Below, piece by piece: positions 43,867-52,724 of a stretch of DNA of 64,000 nucleotides. Origin of the DNA: Fibrella aquatilis (GTDB taxonomy: Bacteria > Bacteroidota > Bacteroidia > Cytophagales > Spirosomataceae); assembly GCF_017353255.1 (NCBI RefSeq), contig NZ_JAFMYU010000018.1, forward strand, positions 94,577 through 158,576, read 5' to 3'. The stretch's first letter is position 1. Each line of letters opens with the position of its first letter. The position numbers were made by a program, and so were the translations under genes. A model generated the notes under the pieces. The model did no database searches. It saw only the letters and a program-made list of their open reading frames with translations, and had not been told where the DNA came from.

Positions 43867-44268
43867 TTATTCAGTAAGCGGCCATTTTTTGTCTAGTTTA
43901 ACGCTACCCGCATTGACCACTTCGGGCGAGATAACGATGGTGGTCGTCATCTGATTGCCCCCCCCCGAATTGTCGGCGTGTTCAGATAGACTCACGCAAT
44001 ACGCATTGCTAAACGTGATAGTCCGCAGCGTCGATTTAGAGTTAATGTCCAGAAACGTTACTGACCCATCCATCCGCAACGACGGGTTAATCATCCATTC
44101 AGCCACGACGCCATCTGAGGTAGAATTAAATTCTACCGTGATACTTCCCCCTCGCGTAGACGACGCCGGCCGCCCCAGCGAATCCATCGACTGAAAAATA
44201 GACAGATGGAAAAAGTTAACGTCTGTCGTGAACGCACCCACTTTAAGAATCCCTCGGAATGATGCCAT
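43867..44268 (-). CDS. T6SS tube-like protein TssD/Hcp, third copy
   Basis: 133 aa from the ATG at 44266-44268 (MASFRGILKVG, the normal Hcp start); a GTG-like extension upstream is unlikely. FFHLSIFQSMDSLGRPASSTRGGSITVEF and SNAYCVSLSEHAD follow the Hcp pattern. The C-terminus diverges (VVNAGSVKLDKKWPLTE) and lacks the EHDNxW ending of the other two. Follows the membrane immunity-like genes. Confidence 0.8.
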   Translation of the reverse strand: MASFRGILKVGAFTTDVNFFHLSIFQSMDSLGRPASSTRGGSITVEFNSTSDGVVAEWMINPSLRMDGSVTFLDINSKSTLRTITFSNAYCVSLSEHADNSGGGNQMTTTIVISPEVVNAGSVKLDKKWPLTE

Positions 44269-44380
44269 AGTAATGTCTGTCAAATTGTTACCACGATTCG
44301 CCAAAAACGGTCATTACGCAAAATAACATGAACAAAACCCATTAATTATGTACTTGTTATGGGAAAGACGTTGATATACA

Positions 44381-44641
44381 TCACCAATTTACGAAAAGCA
44401 ACAGACTCATTCCCCAAAACACATACAAAGCTATCATAAGAAAAGCTGTAAAATATGCCTGTATTTTTATATTATTATCTTCTCTTTCTAATAAATCATT
44501 CGCAATAGCAACTATTGAAATACGATGAAAAGCGTTAATAAGTACTTTGTCTATAATGATAATTTTTTCAAAAAAAAAGTGAACTATACCAAATGGAAAC
44601 ACAATTTTCATTACACGTGAATAAGTTGTATGAGTTCTCAT
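44381..44641 (-). CDS. Small membrane protein, third gene behind the T6SS effector candidate
   Basis: 86 aa from the ATG at 44639-44641, overlapping the stop of the preceding gene (ATGA). Hydrophobic segments occur near the N-terminus and at the C-terminus (FLMIALYVFWGMSLLLFVNW). The ending resembles those of the two preceding proteins (WSFFWMMSFLFFVQW; AFISLISIIFFIKR), so it may be a shortened relative. AT-rich. Probably an immunity-type protein, by position. Confidence 0.6.
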   Translation of the reverse strand: MRTHTTYSRVMKIVFPFGIVHFFFEKIIIIDKVLINAFHRISIVAIANDLLEREDNNIKIQAYFTAFLMIALYVFWGMSLLLFVNW

Positions 44642-45084
44642 CTTTTTATGAAAAATATGATGCTGATCAAGCTTATAAATGCCCATAAAAAAAATAGCAC
44701 AATCGCTATCCAAGAAATTGCGACAGCTTTTTTCGAATCCTTCTGGTAGAATCCTTCTGCTTGAGACTGACTATTATACTCATCAAATTTTTTTTCAATG
44801 AGATGATCAATTCGCAGGTATTTACTGGTCACAAATTCAAAAATTACTATCAATACTAATGCAATAAAACCTACATTGATAGTATCTGCATGTCTACCTG
44901 CTATAGGTGCAGCAATAGCGTAAACAAGAAAAGCATGAAAGGGTGTTCTGATTAGGTAACTGATTGTACGAACAGCACGGTCAACAGGCCTTGTTTGTTT
45001 CTCATAAGTTTCTAAGCTTACGAATGGCAAAAAAAGATAAATGAGAAATCTTCCTTGCATGTTTTTTGTCAAGAGTATAAACAT
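44638..45084 (-). CDS. Membrane protein paralogue, candidate immunity protein
   Basis: 148 aa with about four hydrophobic segments. It aligns along its length with the 45115 product: RAVRTISYLIRTPFHAFLVYAIAAPI versus RTVRITSWLIRSPFHFFSIYGIAIPM, then a Lys/Glu/Gln-rich loop (SQSQAEGFYQKDSKKA versus TQNQAEQLYETNPSKA) and two final membrane segments. Tandem paralogues behind a membrane-active effector candidate suggest immunity. Confidence 0.7.
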   Translation of the reverse strand: MFILLTKNMQGRFLIYLFLPFVSLETYEKQTRPVDRAVRTISYLIRTPFHAFLVYAIAAPIAGRHADTINVGFIALVLIVIFEFVTSKYLRIDHLIEKKFDEYNSQSQAEGFYQKDSKKAVAISWIAIVLFFLWAFISLISIIFFIKR

Positions 45085-45114
45085 ATAAATTTCTTTTTAG
45101 TCAGCTAATACCAC

Positions 45115-45540
45115 CTACCATTGTACAAAAAACAAAAAACTCATCATCCAAAAAAAAGACCACAACATAAAAAAAAATATTACAAATCTATAATATAAAA
45201 TAGCTTTGCTTGGATTTGTTTCATATAGCTGCTCTGCTTGATTTTGAGTTCGATGTTTTTCAAAAAATTGAGCTATATGGTTGTCAAGTCTCATATTTCT
45301 GAATATTAATTCCCAAAGACCAATTATTAAAATAACAAGAAAGATGGTATTTAGAATAGAATAGCCAGGGCCTTTTAACATGGGGATCGCAATTCCATAG
45401 ATTGAAAAAAAATGGAATGGAGACCGAATAAGCCAGCTAGTTATTCTCACCGTGCGTTCAATAGGTGTGTCTGTCGCACCATAGGCAGATGTTCTACAGA
45501 TTGAAGGAAGGAAAAGCAAAATGAGTAAACGGTCGATCAT
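45115..45540 (-). CDS. Membrane protein coupled to the T6SS effector candidate, probable immunity protein
   Basis: 141 aa, about four hydrophobic segments, AT-rich gene. Its ATG overlaps the stop of the 45537-46775 gene (ATGA), so the two are co-translated. Inner-membrane immunity proteins with several membrane spans are the usual antidotes for pore-forming toxins. It is a paralogue of the next gene. The family is not one I can name; a structural T6SS role (type iii systems have extra Tss proteins) is an alternative. Confidence 0.7.
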   Translation of the reverse strand: MIDRLLILLFLPSICRTSAYGATDTPIERTVRITSWLIRSPFHFFSIYGIAIPMLKGPGYSILNTIFLVILIIGLWELIFRNMRLDNHIAQFFEKHRTQNQAEQLYETNPSKAILYYRFVIFFFMLWSFFWMMSFLFFVQW

Positions 45541-46775
45541 TTGAGAGCAGACGTTTTACTATCAACAATAAAACTGTAAATTGGTGGAGAGTATGGTTTA
45601 TTTCTAGGAAAAATAGCATCCCAAAGATCTCCAAATGACTTGCCTGTCAACTTTTCTACAAATAGGTCAGCTATTTGATAAGCAACTGTCACAATCAAAA
45701 CTCCAGCAATAATTTCAGGTATCATAGTAAGCGCAGCAATAAGTCCAGCGCCTAAAAATACGCCGTCAACTATAGTGGCTGCAGACCAAGTATCCGTTGC
45801 AGCTTTATCCACAATCATAATTGCTGTAAGAGCGTTAGACAATGTTCCTATACCTTTAAATTTATTAGGTAGAGACTTTGTTGTGAGCAATTCTATTATC
45901 TCAACATCTTCACTTAATCGATCTGCCGCTTTTATTGATTTTGCAATCCAAGGTGCTTGTTTCCTGATCTTGTTGATATCAAAAACAGGCAAACCTCTCT
46001 GCATTCTTTGCTCAATAACCAATTTCGACAAATCTACTTTGTCTTTGGTGTTATTGTATTTACCCTCTACAAGTTCTAGACCTTCGCTAATTTTTTCACG
46101 TGTAGATGACTGTGATACAGTGTCTGTTCGACTGTGAAATATTTGAGAATTTCTATCAGAAAACTGTATTGGCGATCTGTTAGTAGCTTTGCTATTTAAC
46201 TCAACACGTTCTGCAAATAATAAAGCATCACTTGCTATTAATTTGAGTAAAACTGGTGGAATATACACACTTACTTTAAAACCAGGCGGTTTAGACGGTT
46301 GTTTAGGCCTGTCAGGTCCTGAAACTCTTGTGTTGTCGGCAACTGCAACTGATAGATCTTTTGATAGTGCATGAGTAGTATCATGCGAAATAGATACGGC
46401 AATGTCATTCACACCTATATCTGTTACCCTTTCAGCCTGATTGATTTCTTTATTCAAACTAGTCCAGTTGTCCACAGTTCTATATTTATACCTAACATGA
46501 AGTGATCCTAACTTCAACATTGCAGGAGGTAAACCTACTTGCAATTTCTGTAACAACTCATCGTCAATTTTTTCTCTTGTCTCATTAACAATCGTAATAT
46601 TTATGCAACGAGTTTTCTCAATATGTCTTAACAACTCGACGTAGGGATTATAATACGTTCTATTTATTGTGACGCGAGTATTATCACTCTTCATTATTTG
46701 TCCATCAGTGAATGCTGGTCTTCCCGCCACATTATGCAGCAGACCTTTTGGTTTTATCTTCTTAGGATCACCCAT
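45537..46775 (-). CDS. Candidate membrane-active T6SS effector
   Basis: 412 aa from the ATG at 46773-46775 (MGDPKKIKPKG). The first 320 residues are soluble and charged. Residues about 325-385 are strongly hydrophobic and Gly/Ala-rich (TIVDGVFLGAGLIAALTMIPEIIAGVLIVTVAYQIADLF), typical of pore-forming tips, with a short soluble tail. It lies between tssC and hcp genes and is coupled by ATGA to a membrane protein, followed by two more. AT-rich against the GC-rich tss genes. No known domain recognised; function inferred from layout. Confidence 0.7.
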   Translation of the reverse strand: MGDPKKIKPKGLLHNVAGRPAFTDGQIMKSDNTRVTINRTYYNPYVELLRHIEKTRCINITIVNETREKIDDELLQKLQVGLPPAMLKLGSLHVRYKYRTVDNWTSLNKEINQAERVTDIGVNDIAVSISHDTTHALSKDLSVAVADNTRVSGPDRPKQPSKPPGFKVSVYIPPVLLKLIASDALLFAERVELNSKATNRSPIQFSDRNSQIFHSRTDTVSQSSTREKISEGLELVEGKYNNTKDKVDLSKLVIEQRMQRGLPVFDINKIRKQAPWIAKSIKAADRLSEDVEIIELLTTKSLPNKFKGIGTLSNALTAIMIVDKAATDTWSAATIVDGVFLGAGLIAALTMIPEIIAGVLIVTVAYQIADLFVEKLTGKSFGDLWDAIFPRNKPYSPPIYSFIVDSKTSALK

Positions 46776-46810
46776 AATTTCGGCTGGTTTAGTCAAAGCT
46801 TTGCCAGACG

Positions 46811-46829
46811 GAGGTGCCAAAAGCACCTC
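46811..46829 (-). terminator. Weak hairpin behind tssC
   Basis: A GGAGGTGC / GCACCTCC stem with short loop lies about 40 bp past the tssC stop. It has no T-tract, so it may be an attenuator or mRNA-stabilising hairpin rather than a full terminator. Confidence 0.4.
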
Positions 46830-46865
46830 CGGGCAAGGTTGTCTGTCATTAGGCTAATTGCGTGC

Positions 46866-48257
46866 TTACTTGATCTCCGCTTTAAAGTCGTCGCGGCGGC
46901 CAGTGCTCTCGTTGCGGCCTTTTTCGCCGGTGAGGTTGATGATGAACGTCTTGGCCGGGAAGAAGGGTGTGATGTTCAAGTCAACAATGATCCGGTCGGG
47001 CTGAATGGGGTCCTGCCGGAAACGGGGGGGATCAAACGTGTCGATGATCTTGCCGGGACCTTTGATGCGGTCCAGGAACGCCACGATCTCGTCGGTGAGC
47101 TGCTTCTCTACTTTGCCGCTCCAGTTTTCCATCGCGCGCTTGTTGAGGAAGTTCATCATCACCTTCATGATCCAGTCAAATACGCGCACCACCGAATAGG
47201 TCTTGAAACCCACGTTGTTGCCCGCAAACAGCGTTTTGCCCGAAAATGGGATGATCCGCGCAAACTCTTTCGTGAACGGAATGAGGCCCAGCCCTTCCAG
47301 TTCACCCACTTCGGTCTTGAGCAAATCCATCCGTACGCCGTCTACCTCCTCCAGCGAACCAAACTGTAAACCAGCCGACACCTGCGAGATGAGGTTCTGG
47401 TGCATTTTGCCCGCTAAAGCCGTTGATGGCTCGATGTAGAGGTCTTCCTCTTCGCCAAATTCTTCGTACTTACCCCGCCCAATAAGGTGGTTCACGGTCA
47501 TCATGGCGTTGGCGTAGCGGGGCACGTCCTGACTGAGCCGCTCGCGCTGAAACTCCTTGATGGTGTCTTTCAGATCGCCCATGTTCCGGTAGTCGGTGAT
47601 GAGCATGAGCTTGTGGTCGGAGGCAATCTTGGCCCAGGCATCAACTACGGTTTTCTTGCCCAGGTAGCCCGGAATCACCAACAGCGAATAGCTATCCTGC
47701 AAGTCGAAGCGGTTATAGACCTGGTGAATTTCGTTGCGGACAAACTCAATCGTGTCATTATTATATACGTTGGCCGGGTCGAGCTGACTGATGCCCGCGT
47801 TGACAAACACGATGTTGCGCACTTTAAAACCGCTGACGGCCGCGTTAGCGAAATACAGCGCCACGCCCCGGTAGGTGGCCTCCAGTTCGCGGCTGGCATC
47901 GAGAATTTCTTTGATGTTCGACTTATACAGTTCTTCGGTGGTATCGAACTGTTGTTGGGTGGTTTCGGCCATTTCGGCCACGGTGCCTTCGGTCTCCAGC
48001 ACCTTCTTCCAAAGCTCCAGGCGGCGTTTCAGCATTTGCCGGTCGCGCCGACGGTCAGCTTCTTTGAGGAAGATCTCGCGTTTGGCCCGGCGTTCGGGAT
48101 TCAGGCTGTCGGCACCTTCAATGGCGGTTTCCAGCAATTTAAAACCACCAAATTTGAGTTGTTGCAGCTCGGCGATGTGCTGCGAAAATGAGCGGACTGG
48201 CGCTTCGCGCTCGGCCGTTTTTTGGTTGGGAACCTGATTCTGCTGTGCTTCGGCCAT
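46866..48257 (-). CDS. tssC: T6SS sheath large subunit TssC (VipB)
   Basis: 463 aa. Together with TssB it forms the contractile sheath. Family signs: the N-terminal helix AELQQLKFGGFKLLETAIEGADSLNPERRAKRE, KDTIKEFQRERLSQDVPRYANAMMTVNHLIGR near residue 240, GKTLFAGNNVGFKTYSVVRVFDWIMKVMMNFLNKRA near 330, and a C-terminal FFPAKTFIINLTGEK. The start at 48257 gives a Glu/Gln-rich leader. It lies 38 bp after tssB on the same strand. Confidence 0.94.
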   Translation of the reverse strand: MAEAQQNQVPNQKTAEREAPVRSFSQHIAELQQLKFGGFKLLETAIEGADSLNPERRAKREIFLKEADRRRDRQMLKRRLELWKKVLETEGTVAEMAETTQQQFDTTEELYKSNIKEILDASRELEATYRGVALYFANAAVSGFKVRNIVFVNAGISQLDPANVYNNDTIEFVRNEIHQVYNRFDLQDSYSLLVIPGYLGKKTVVDAWAKIASDHKLMLITDYRNMGDLKDTIKEFQRERLSQDVPRYANAMMTVNHLIGRGKYEEFGEEEDLYIEPSTALAGKMHQNLISQVSAGLQFGSLEEVDGVRMDLLKTEVGELEGLGLIPFTKEFARIIPFSGKTLFAGNNVGFKTYSVVRVFDWIMKVMMNFLNKRAMENWSGKVEKQLTDEIVAFLDRIKGPGKIIDTFDPPRFRQDPIQPDRIIVDLNITPFFPAKTFIINLTGEKGRNESTGRRDDFKAEIK

Positions 48258-48295
48258 GGCAGGATATGTCTGTTTGGAGTGGATAACGCCTTTGA

Positions 48296-48751
48296 TTAGC
48301 TCGCCTGATCGATCTCGTCGATCATTTGCTGCACCATGGCCAGCATGGTGGCTTTCACCTGTGGGTTGGCCACGGCGTGTTGGAGCATCTTGTTCGACCG
48401 CAACTGGTAGTTGATGCGTTGCAGGTCGCGCATCTGGTCGTTTAGCTCCTGGAGGTATTCACTCTGGTCTACGAAGCCTTCGGGCGTGAAATCACCCATG
48501 CGACTAAAGCGGAAAGTCTCGGCCATAGGTTCGCCCTTCTGGCTGCTGAGCATGACCGTTACTTCAGGCTTGTAGTGTTCGAGCACATCGTCGACCGACT
48601 CCATATCAGCAACTGCTTCAGCTTCCGAGGGCAGTTCGTCGGTGAACTTGGACACGAACAGCGTCTTGTTCATGCTGATAGGCGACAGGCTGGGGGGCAA
48701 CTCGCGCAGGCCGGGCCAGGCACCGGGCATGGTATTGTCAAAATTGAACAT
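48296..48751 (-). CDS. tssB: T6SS sheath small subunit TssB (VipA)
   Basis: 151 aa, as usual for type iii TssB. PEVTVMLSSQKGEPMAETFRFSRMGDFTPEGFVDQSEYLQELNDQMRDLQRINYQLRSNKML is the conserved VipA core with the helix that packs against TssC. First gene of the minus-strand T6SS unit, divergent from tssE across a 270-bp spacer. Confidence 0.93.
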   Translation of the reverse strand: MFNFDNTMPGAWPGLRELPPSLSPISMNKTLFVSKFTDELPSEAEAVADMESVDDVLEHYKPEVTVMLSSQKGEPMAETFRFSRMGDFTPEGFVDQSEYLQELNDQMRDLQRINYQLRSNKMLQHAVANPQVKATMLAMVQQMIDEIDQAS

Positions 48752-48801
48752 TAGTTAGCTGTTTAACGAACCAAAAAAATGGATTGAGCGACTAAATTAA
48801 A

Positions 48802-48809
48802 CAAAGCTA
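48802..48809 (-). promoter_or_regulatory. Possible -7 box (TAGCTTTG) for the tssBC operon
   Basis: It matches TAnnTTTG on the minus strand, about 50 nt before the tssB ATG, in the tssB-tssE divergent spacer. No clear -33 element, so tentative. The rest of the spacer (48752-49021) shows nothing else I can name. Confidence 0.35.
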
Positions 48810-49021
48810 CGTATATTGACAACTGTTCCTATGGGCTTACTCGCACATTATGGGAGGGTACTTAGTTAACGGTCACCGCTCCCTTTTGCCAGGCCATTCC
48901 AGGAAATGACACCTCACTATAACGCGCTGACAGACCATAAGGTATATAAATATACTAGAAAATATCGTTTTAGGGTAGTCTGTATGCTTACTGCCCCTTT
49001 CCACTCCAACCAATCTATCGT

Positions 49022-49462
49022 ATGGCCGACGACTTCTATAAACTCCCCCTGCGCCTCGATTTGCTGACGAAAAAGTCGGCCCCGGCCCGCAGCACCCACT
49101 GTTCGCTGGAAGATTCGATTCGCAACAACCTCTATCTCATCACCACCACGCAGTACAACGAAGCCCGCTACGACAGTCAGTTCGGCTGCACCATTTGGGA
49201 CGATGATTTTAACGTAGGCAACGACTCGATCTATATCCTCTGGACCGACCGCATCGAGAACTCACTCCGGTCGGCAATTAAGCGGTACGAACCCCGGCTG
49301 GAGCGCGTGAAGGTGGAGGTAAGCGTGAACCGCGAAGGCACGCCCGATGCCCACAAGCTGGTCGTTATCAAGATATCGGCCGAGATTGCCCCCTCCAACC
49401 GCCGCCCCTTCGTCTACCAGCGCGAAGTGGTCGTTGCCCCGTTTATTTCGAAAATAAGATAA
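49022..49462 (+). CDS. tssE: T6SS baseplate protein TssE (gp25-like)
   Basis: 146 aa. The gp25 core is visible as YDSQFGCTIWDDDFNVG (residues about 50-66), DRIENSLRSAIKRYEPRLERVKVEV (about 78-102) and VIKISAEI. It is a wedge subunit that joins sheath and baseplate. Starts the plus-strand unit tssE-tssF-tssG, but a 150-bp palindrome separates it from tssF. Confidence 0.93.
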   Translation: MADDFYKLPLRLDLLTKKSAPARSTHCSLEDSIRNNLYLITTTQYNEARYDSQFGCTIWDDDFNVGNDSIYILWTDRIENSLRSAIKRYEPRLERVKVEVSVNREGTPDAHKLVVIKISAEIAPSNRRPFVYQREVVVAPFISKIR

Positions 49463-49612
49463 CAGGATATAGGATTTGGGATTGGGGATTGTTGCTTTCG
49501 CCAGAGCAGGCTTACGCCAGCGCAAACCCGTGCGAAAGCAACAATCCCCAATCCCCAATCCTGTTGCGTCAGCCCAATCCAAAATCCGCAATCCAAAATC
49601 CCAAATCCTTCC
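49463..49612. repeat. Long palindromic element between tssE and tssF
   Basis: The left arm 49463-49500 (CAGGATATAGGATTTGGGATTGGGG...) is inverted at 49532-49562 (CGAAAGCAACAATCCCCAATCC...), and a second partial arm lies at 49591-49608. The spacer contains AGAGCAGGCTTACGCCAGCGC. It fills nearly the whole gap and would fold into a long hairpin in the operon mRNA. Confidence 0.85.
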
Positions 49613-51514
49613 ATGGAGCCTATTACGCAGAAAGATTTTAGCCGCGAGGAGATTCGCAAGCGGATTACGCAACACGCCGCCGCCGTCTGGCAGATGCGGG
49701 CCAAAGATGTGGAGACCGTCGATCCGCTGGTGACATATTTGATGGAGGCTTGCGCTTTTGAACTGGAAAACACCGCCAAGGCCATTGAACAAACGCGGGG
49801 ACGTATCATAGACCGGCTGGCCAACGTGATGTGCCCGGAGGTGGTCGATCTGCCCCGCCCCGCCCACGCCATTCTCCACGCCCGCCCCGACGATACCCTT
49901 GCCGACCTCGACCCGTCGGTGCAGTTTTTTCACCGCCCACCCGCCCGCGAGGGGGTAGCCCCTGACATCTTTTTTTCGCCCGTGGTGAAGAGCCGCGTAG
50001 TGAACGGGTCGGTGCTGTTTATGGTGAGCGAAGCAGGGATCATTGAATACGGCGGCCCCGAACGGGTAGAGCATGAGAAGCAGTTGGTTCCCACGTTTAT
50101 GACTGATTATCAGTCGGTCTGGCTGGGTCTGGAACTCAATAGCTATGTGCCGTCGGTGGCGGGGCTACCGCTCTATATTGACTGGGAAACCGAATCGGTG
50201 CAGCAGAAAGCCACGTATTACCGCAAGCTGCAAGACCCCTACCAGACCTCGTGGCACCTTAATGGCCAGCCCGTTCCGGTCTACAATGGCTTCATCAGCG
50301 CGTCGGCTCATGCCGAGCACCTGGGGCCGCAGCTCGACGTGCTGCACCTACTGGAACAGGAAATTATGAGTCAGCACCACCGTTCGTTTGTAACCCTCGG
50401 CGACCTGCCCGACCGGTCGGAGTGGGGGGCGGCGGTGGGCTTATACCCGCCCGGTTTCAGCCTGACCGAGGCGCAGCGGCAACTGTTTAAACGCGAGGTA
50501 CTCTGGCTCGAACTGCGGCTGAGCCGGTCGTTTCCGGCCAGGGCCGTGGCCACCATGGAGGTACGGCTAAACTGTTTTCCGGTGATGAACCGCTTTCTGA
50601 ACCGGCAGCAGCAACGCCTGAATCCGGCCCTGAACGTGTTTCCGTTGAAGTCAGACGCCGAGTTTTTGTTTATCCGCCGCGTGTACGATGCCGATAGCAA
50701 AGATTTGTTCCGGTCGTCGCCCCTGCGCGACATCAACGAACTGGACGACAACACGTTTATGTGGCGACCTCACGACGTAGGGCGCTTCGATGAGCGCAAC
50801 GCCCGTGAGCTACTGGAGCACGTGCAACGGCTGCTTCTCGACGAAAATCGAGCGTTCCGGGCCTTGGGAACGGGCTGGTTTGTAAAGACCCTGGACGAGC
50901 TGAACCGCAACCTCGAAGACCTCCGGCAGCAGATACAGTCGATGCCCAACGAGGGTTTCAAGGCCGGGCATCCGTACATATTCATCAAGCCGCGCAAGAA
51001 CGACAGCAACATTTTCATGGAGTTCTGGAGCACCAACGGCAAGGCAGGTAACTTCATCGGGGCGGGTACGCCGCTGACCTACAACGGGGGCTACGACGCC
51101 ATCAAGAGTGACCCGGCGTCGCTGTTTTTGGTGACCACCACCACCGGCGGTCGCGACAAGCCGGGCATTGCCGAAAAGGAGTACCACCTCCGCCAAACGC
51201 TGCTTACCCGCCAACGGCTCGTGACCGTGGCCGACATCGAAGCCGAGTGCAAAGCGTACTTTTTCGGGCGGCTGGGCGGCATACCCGTCGATGTGACGGT
51301 AGAGAAGGCTTTTGCCGAAAACCTGATTGAAGGGGCAGGCTATGTGCGCTGCCTCGACGTGACGGTGATTCCCCGCAGCCGCACCGACCTGACTGCCGCC
51401 GAGTGGGCCGCCGAATGCGATCGCTGTCGGCTGTATTTGTCGGAACGGTCGGCTATGAACTTGCCCTACCGCGTGAAAATGCAGCCACTTACCCCCGCCC
51501 TGCGTCCGCTATGA
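49613..51514 (+). CDS. tssF: T6SS baseplate protein TssF
   Basis: 633 aa. The opening QHAAAVWQMRAKDVETVDPLVTYLMEACAFELENTAKAIEQTRGRIIDRLANVMCPE is the TssF N-terminal helix bundle of type iii systems; ARPAHAILHARPDD-like and VWLGLELN segments follow. The C-terminal region carries YHLRQTLLTRQRLVTVADIEAEC. It forms the baseplate wedge with TssE and TssG. The TGA stop overlaps the tssG ATG. Confidence 0.93.
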   Translation: MEPITQKDFSREEIRKRITQHAAAVWQMRAKDVETVDPLVTYLMEACAFELENTAKAIEQTRGRIIDRLANVMCPEVVDLPRPAHAILHARPDDTLADLDPSVQFFHRPPAREGVAPDIFFSPVVKSRVVNGSVLFMVSEAGIIEYGGPERVEHEKQLVPTFMTDYQSVWLGLELNSYVPSVAGLPLYIDWETESVQQKATYYRKLQDPYQTSWHLNGQPVPVYNGFISASAHAEHLGPQLDVLHLLEQEIMSQHHRSFVTLGDLPDRSEWGAAVGLYPPGFSLTEAQRQLFKREVLWLELRLSRSFPARAVATMEVRLNCFPVMNRFLNRQQQRLNPALNVFPLKSDAEFLFIRRVYDADSKDLFRSSPLRDINELDDNTFMWRPHDVGRFDERNARELLEHVQRLLLDENRAFRALGTGWFVKTLDELNRNLEDLRQQIQSMPNEGFKAGHPYIFIKPRKNDSNIFMEFWSTNGKAGNFIGAGTPLTYNGGYDAIKSDPASLFLVTTTTGGRDKPGIAEKEYHLRQTLLTRQRLVTVADIEAECKAYFFGRLGGIPVDVTVEKAFAENLIEGAGYVRCLDVTVIPRSRTDLTAAEWAAECDRCRLYLSERSAMNLPYRVKMQPLTPALRPL

Positions 51515-52515
51515 AGCTGCAACACTATGCCGATCAACTGAGCCGACTGCGCAGCGACGTGCGGCTGGAGGTGATCCTGGCGGAACTGTATTTCGAGGGG
51601 TTCGACCCCAAAAAAGACCTCCTGGTGCATCCGGTGGGCCTTTTCGAGCGGAGCTACCGCAAGGATATCGGCGAACCCCGCGTGGGCAACGCCGATGTGT
51701 ATGGCGAAGGCGAGGCGTCGATAGACCCAGGGCGGCGCACGTACCTGAACGTGAAGGTGAACCGCGAGGGTCTGTATGACTACCTTCCCGAAGGCCTGTT
51801 TCACCAGCCCAGCAACGAAACCCGCGACCAGAAAGAGGTTTTCGAGGATATTGACGAGCAGGCCCGGCGGCAGCGGGGGGCGCGGCAGTTTTTTCAGCCC
51901 ATGGAGCAGGAATTTTACTTGCAGGGGCTGCTGATGGAGTTGGAAGAGCGCACGTATCTGGTGAACGAACAGACGCTCCGCCAACAGTCGCAAGCGCCAA
52001 ACGGGCAGGGCGACGTGCTGCGGCAGTTCTGGGATTTGCCTAAAGACCTGCTCGACATTCGGCAACTCAATAACCTGCTCCACCTGCTGCCCATTGCCCA
52101 CCGGCTGGTGCATAACAACGTGCTGGTGACAGAGGTGTACGAACTGATATTGGGCGTTCCGGTAGAAATCAGGACCATTGCGCCGCTGGTACACCTGATC
52201 ACTCTGGCCGACGACGATGTGCCCTCGCCCAACGCGCTGTCGAAGGCAGAACTGGGCGGCTTTTCGCTGGAAGGGCTGTACCAGGACACCATGCCCGCCT
52301 ACGAGATCAGGGTGGGGCCACTCAACGCCGAACAGCTAAACGACTTCCTGGCCGACGGTCGCAGCCGGAAGATCATGAACCTGCTGACGAAATATTTCCT
52401 CCCCGCCGAAACCGATGTAATCGACCACCTCCTCGTAGACGAAGCCAACCAGTACCTCACCCTCTCCGACGATGAAACCCCCAGCAGTATCCTGGGTGTG
52501 GCATCCTACATTTGA
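51511..52515 (+). CDS. tssG: T6SS baseplate protein TssG
   Basis: 334 aa from the ATG at 51511, chosen because ATGA overlap with tssF is the natural junction; the open frame extends 36 codons further into tssF. Features: LQHYADQLSRLRSDVRLEVILAELYFEGFDPKKDLLVHPVGLF at the start, RDIGEPRV, LMELEERTYLVNEQTLRQQ, and a C-terminal IRVGPLNAEQLNDFLADGRSRKIMNLL. Wedge partner of TssF. Its stop is inside the left arm of a large palindrome, so mRNA 3' end and hairpin coincide. Confidence 0.88.
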   Translation: MKLQHYADQLSRLRSDVRLEVILAELYFEGFDPKKDLLVHPVGLFERSYRKDIGEPRVGNADVYGEGEASIDPGRRTYLNVKVNREGLYDYLPEGLFHQPSNETRDQKEVFEDIDEQARRQRGARQFFQPMEQEFYLQGLLMELEERTYLVNEQTLRQQSQAPNGQGDVLRQFWDLPKDLLDIRQLNNLLHLLPIAHRLVHNNVLVTEVYELILGVPVEIRTIAPLVHLITLADDDVPSPNALSKAELGGFSLEGLYQDTMPAYEIRVGPLNAEQLNDFLADGRSRKIMNLLTKYFLPAETDVIDHLLVDEANQYLTLSDDETPSSILGVASYI

Positions 52516-52723
52516 GTTTACAGTTTTCAGTTTACAGTTGGCTGGCGCGAGCATTTGCTCGTGCCTACTATATGCAAGCATCCGCTTGCACAGCGCGAAT
52601 GCGCAATGAGGTAATTAGAATTTGCAATACAGTATTGCCCTTGCGGGCTGTGCAAGCGGATGCTTGCATATAGTAAGCACGAGCAAATGCTCGCGCCAGC
52701 CAACTGAAAACAGTAAACTCAAA
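52511..52723. repeat. Very long palindrome behind tssG
   Basis: The left arm 52511-52592 (TTTGAGTTTACAG...GCTTGCACA) is nearly perfectly inverted at 52648-52723 (TGTGCAAGCGG...AACTCAAA), with a spacer of about 55 nt. Nested shorter palindromes such as GAGCATTTGCTC and CAAGCATCCGCTTG occur inside the arms. It ends 1 bp before the ATG of the next gene. Confidence 0.92.
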
Positions 52724-52724
52724 T

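Noticed and set aside
46776..46826. Longer start of the effector candidate at a GTG in a hairpin
   Set aside because: It begins inside a stem structure; the ATG at 46775 is more likely.
51403..51510. Longer TssG start
   Set aside because: It would lie fully within tssF; the ATGA junction at 51511 fits an operon and the family N-terminus.
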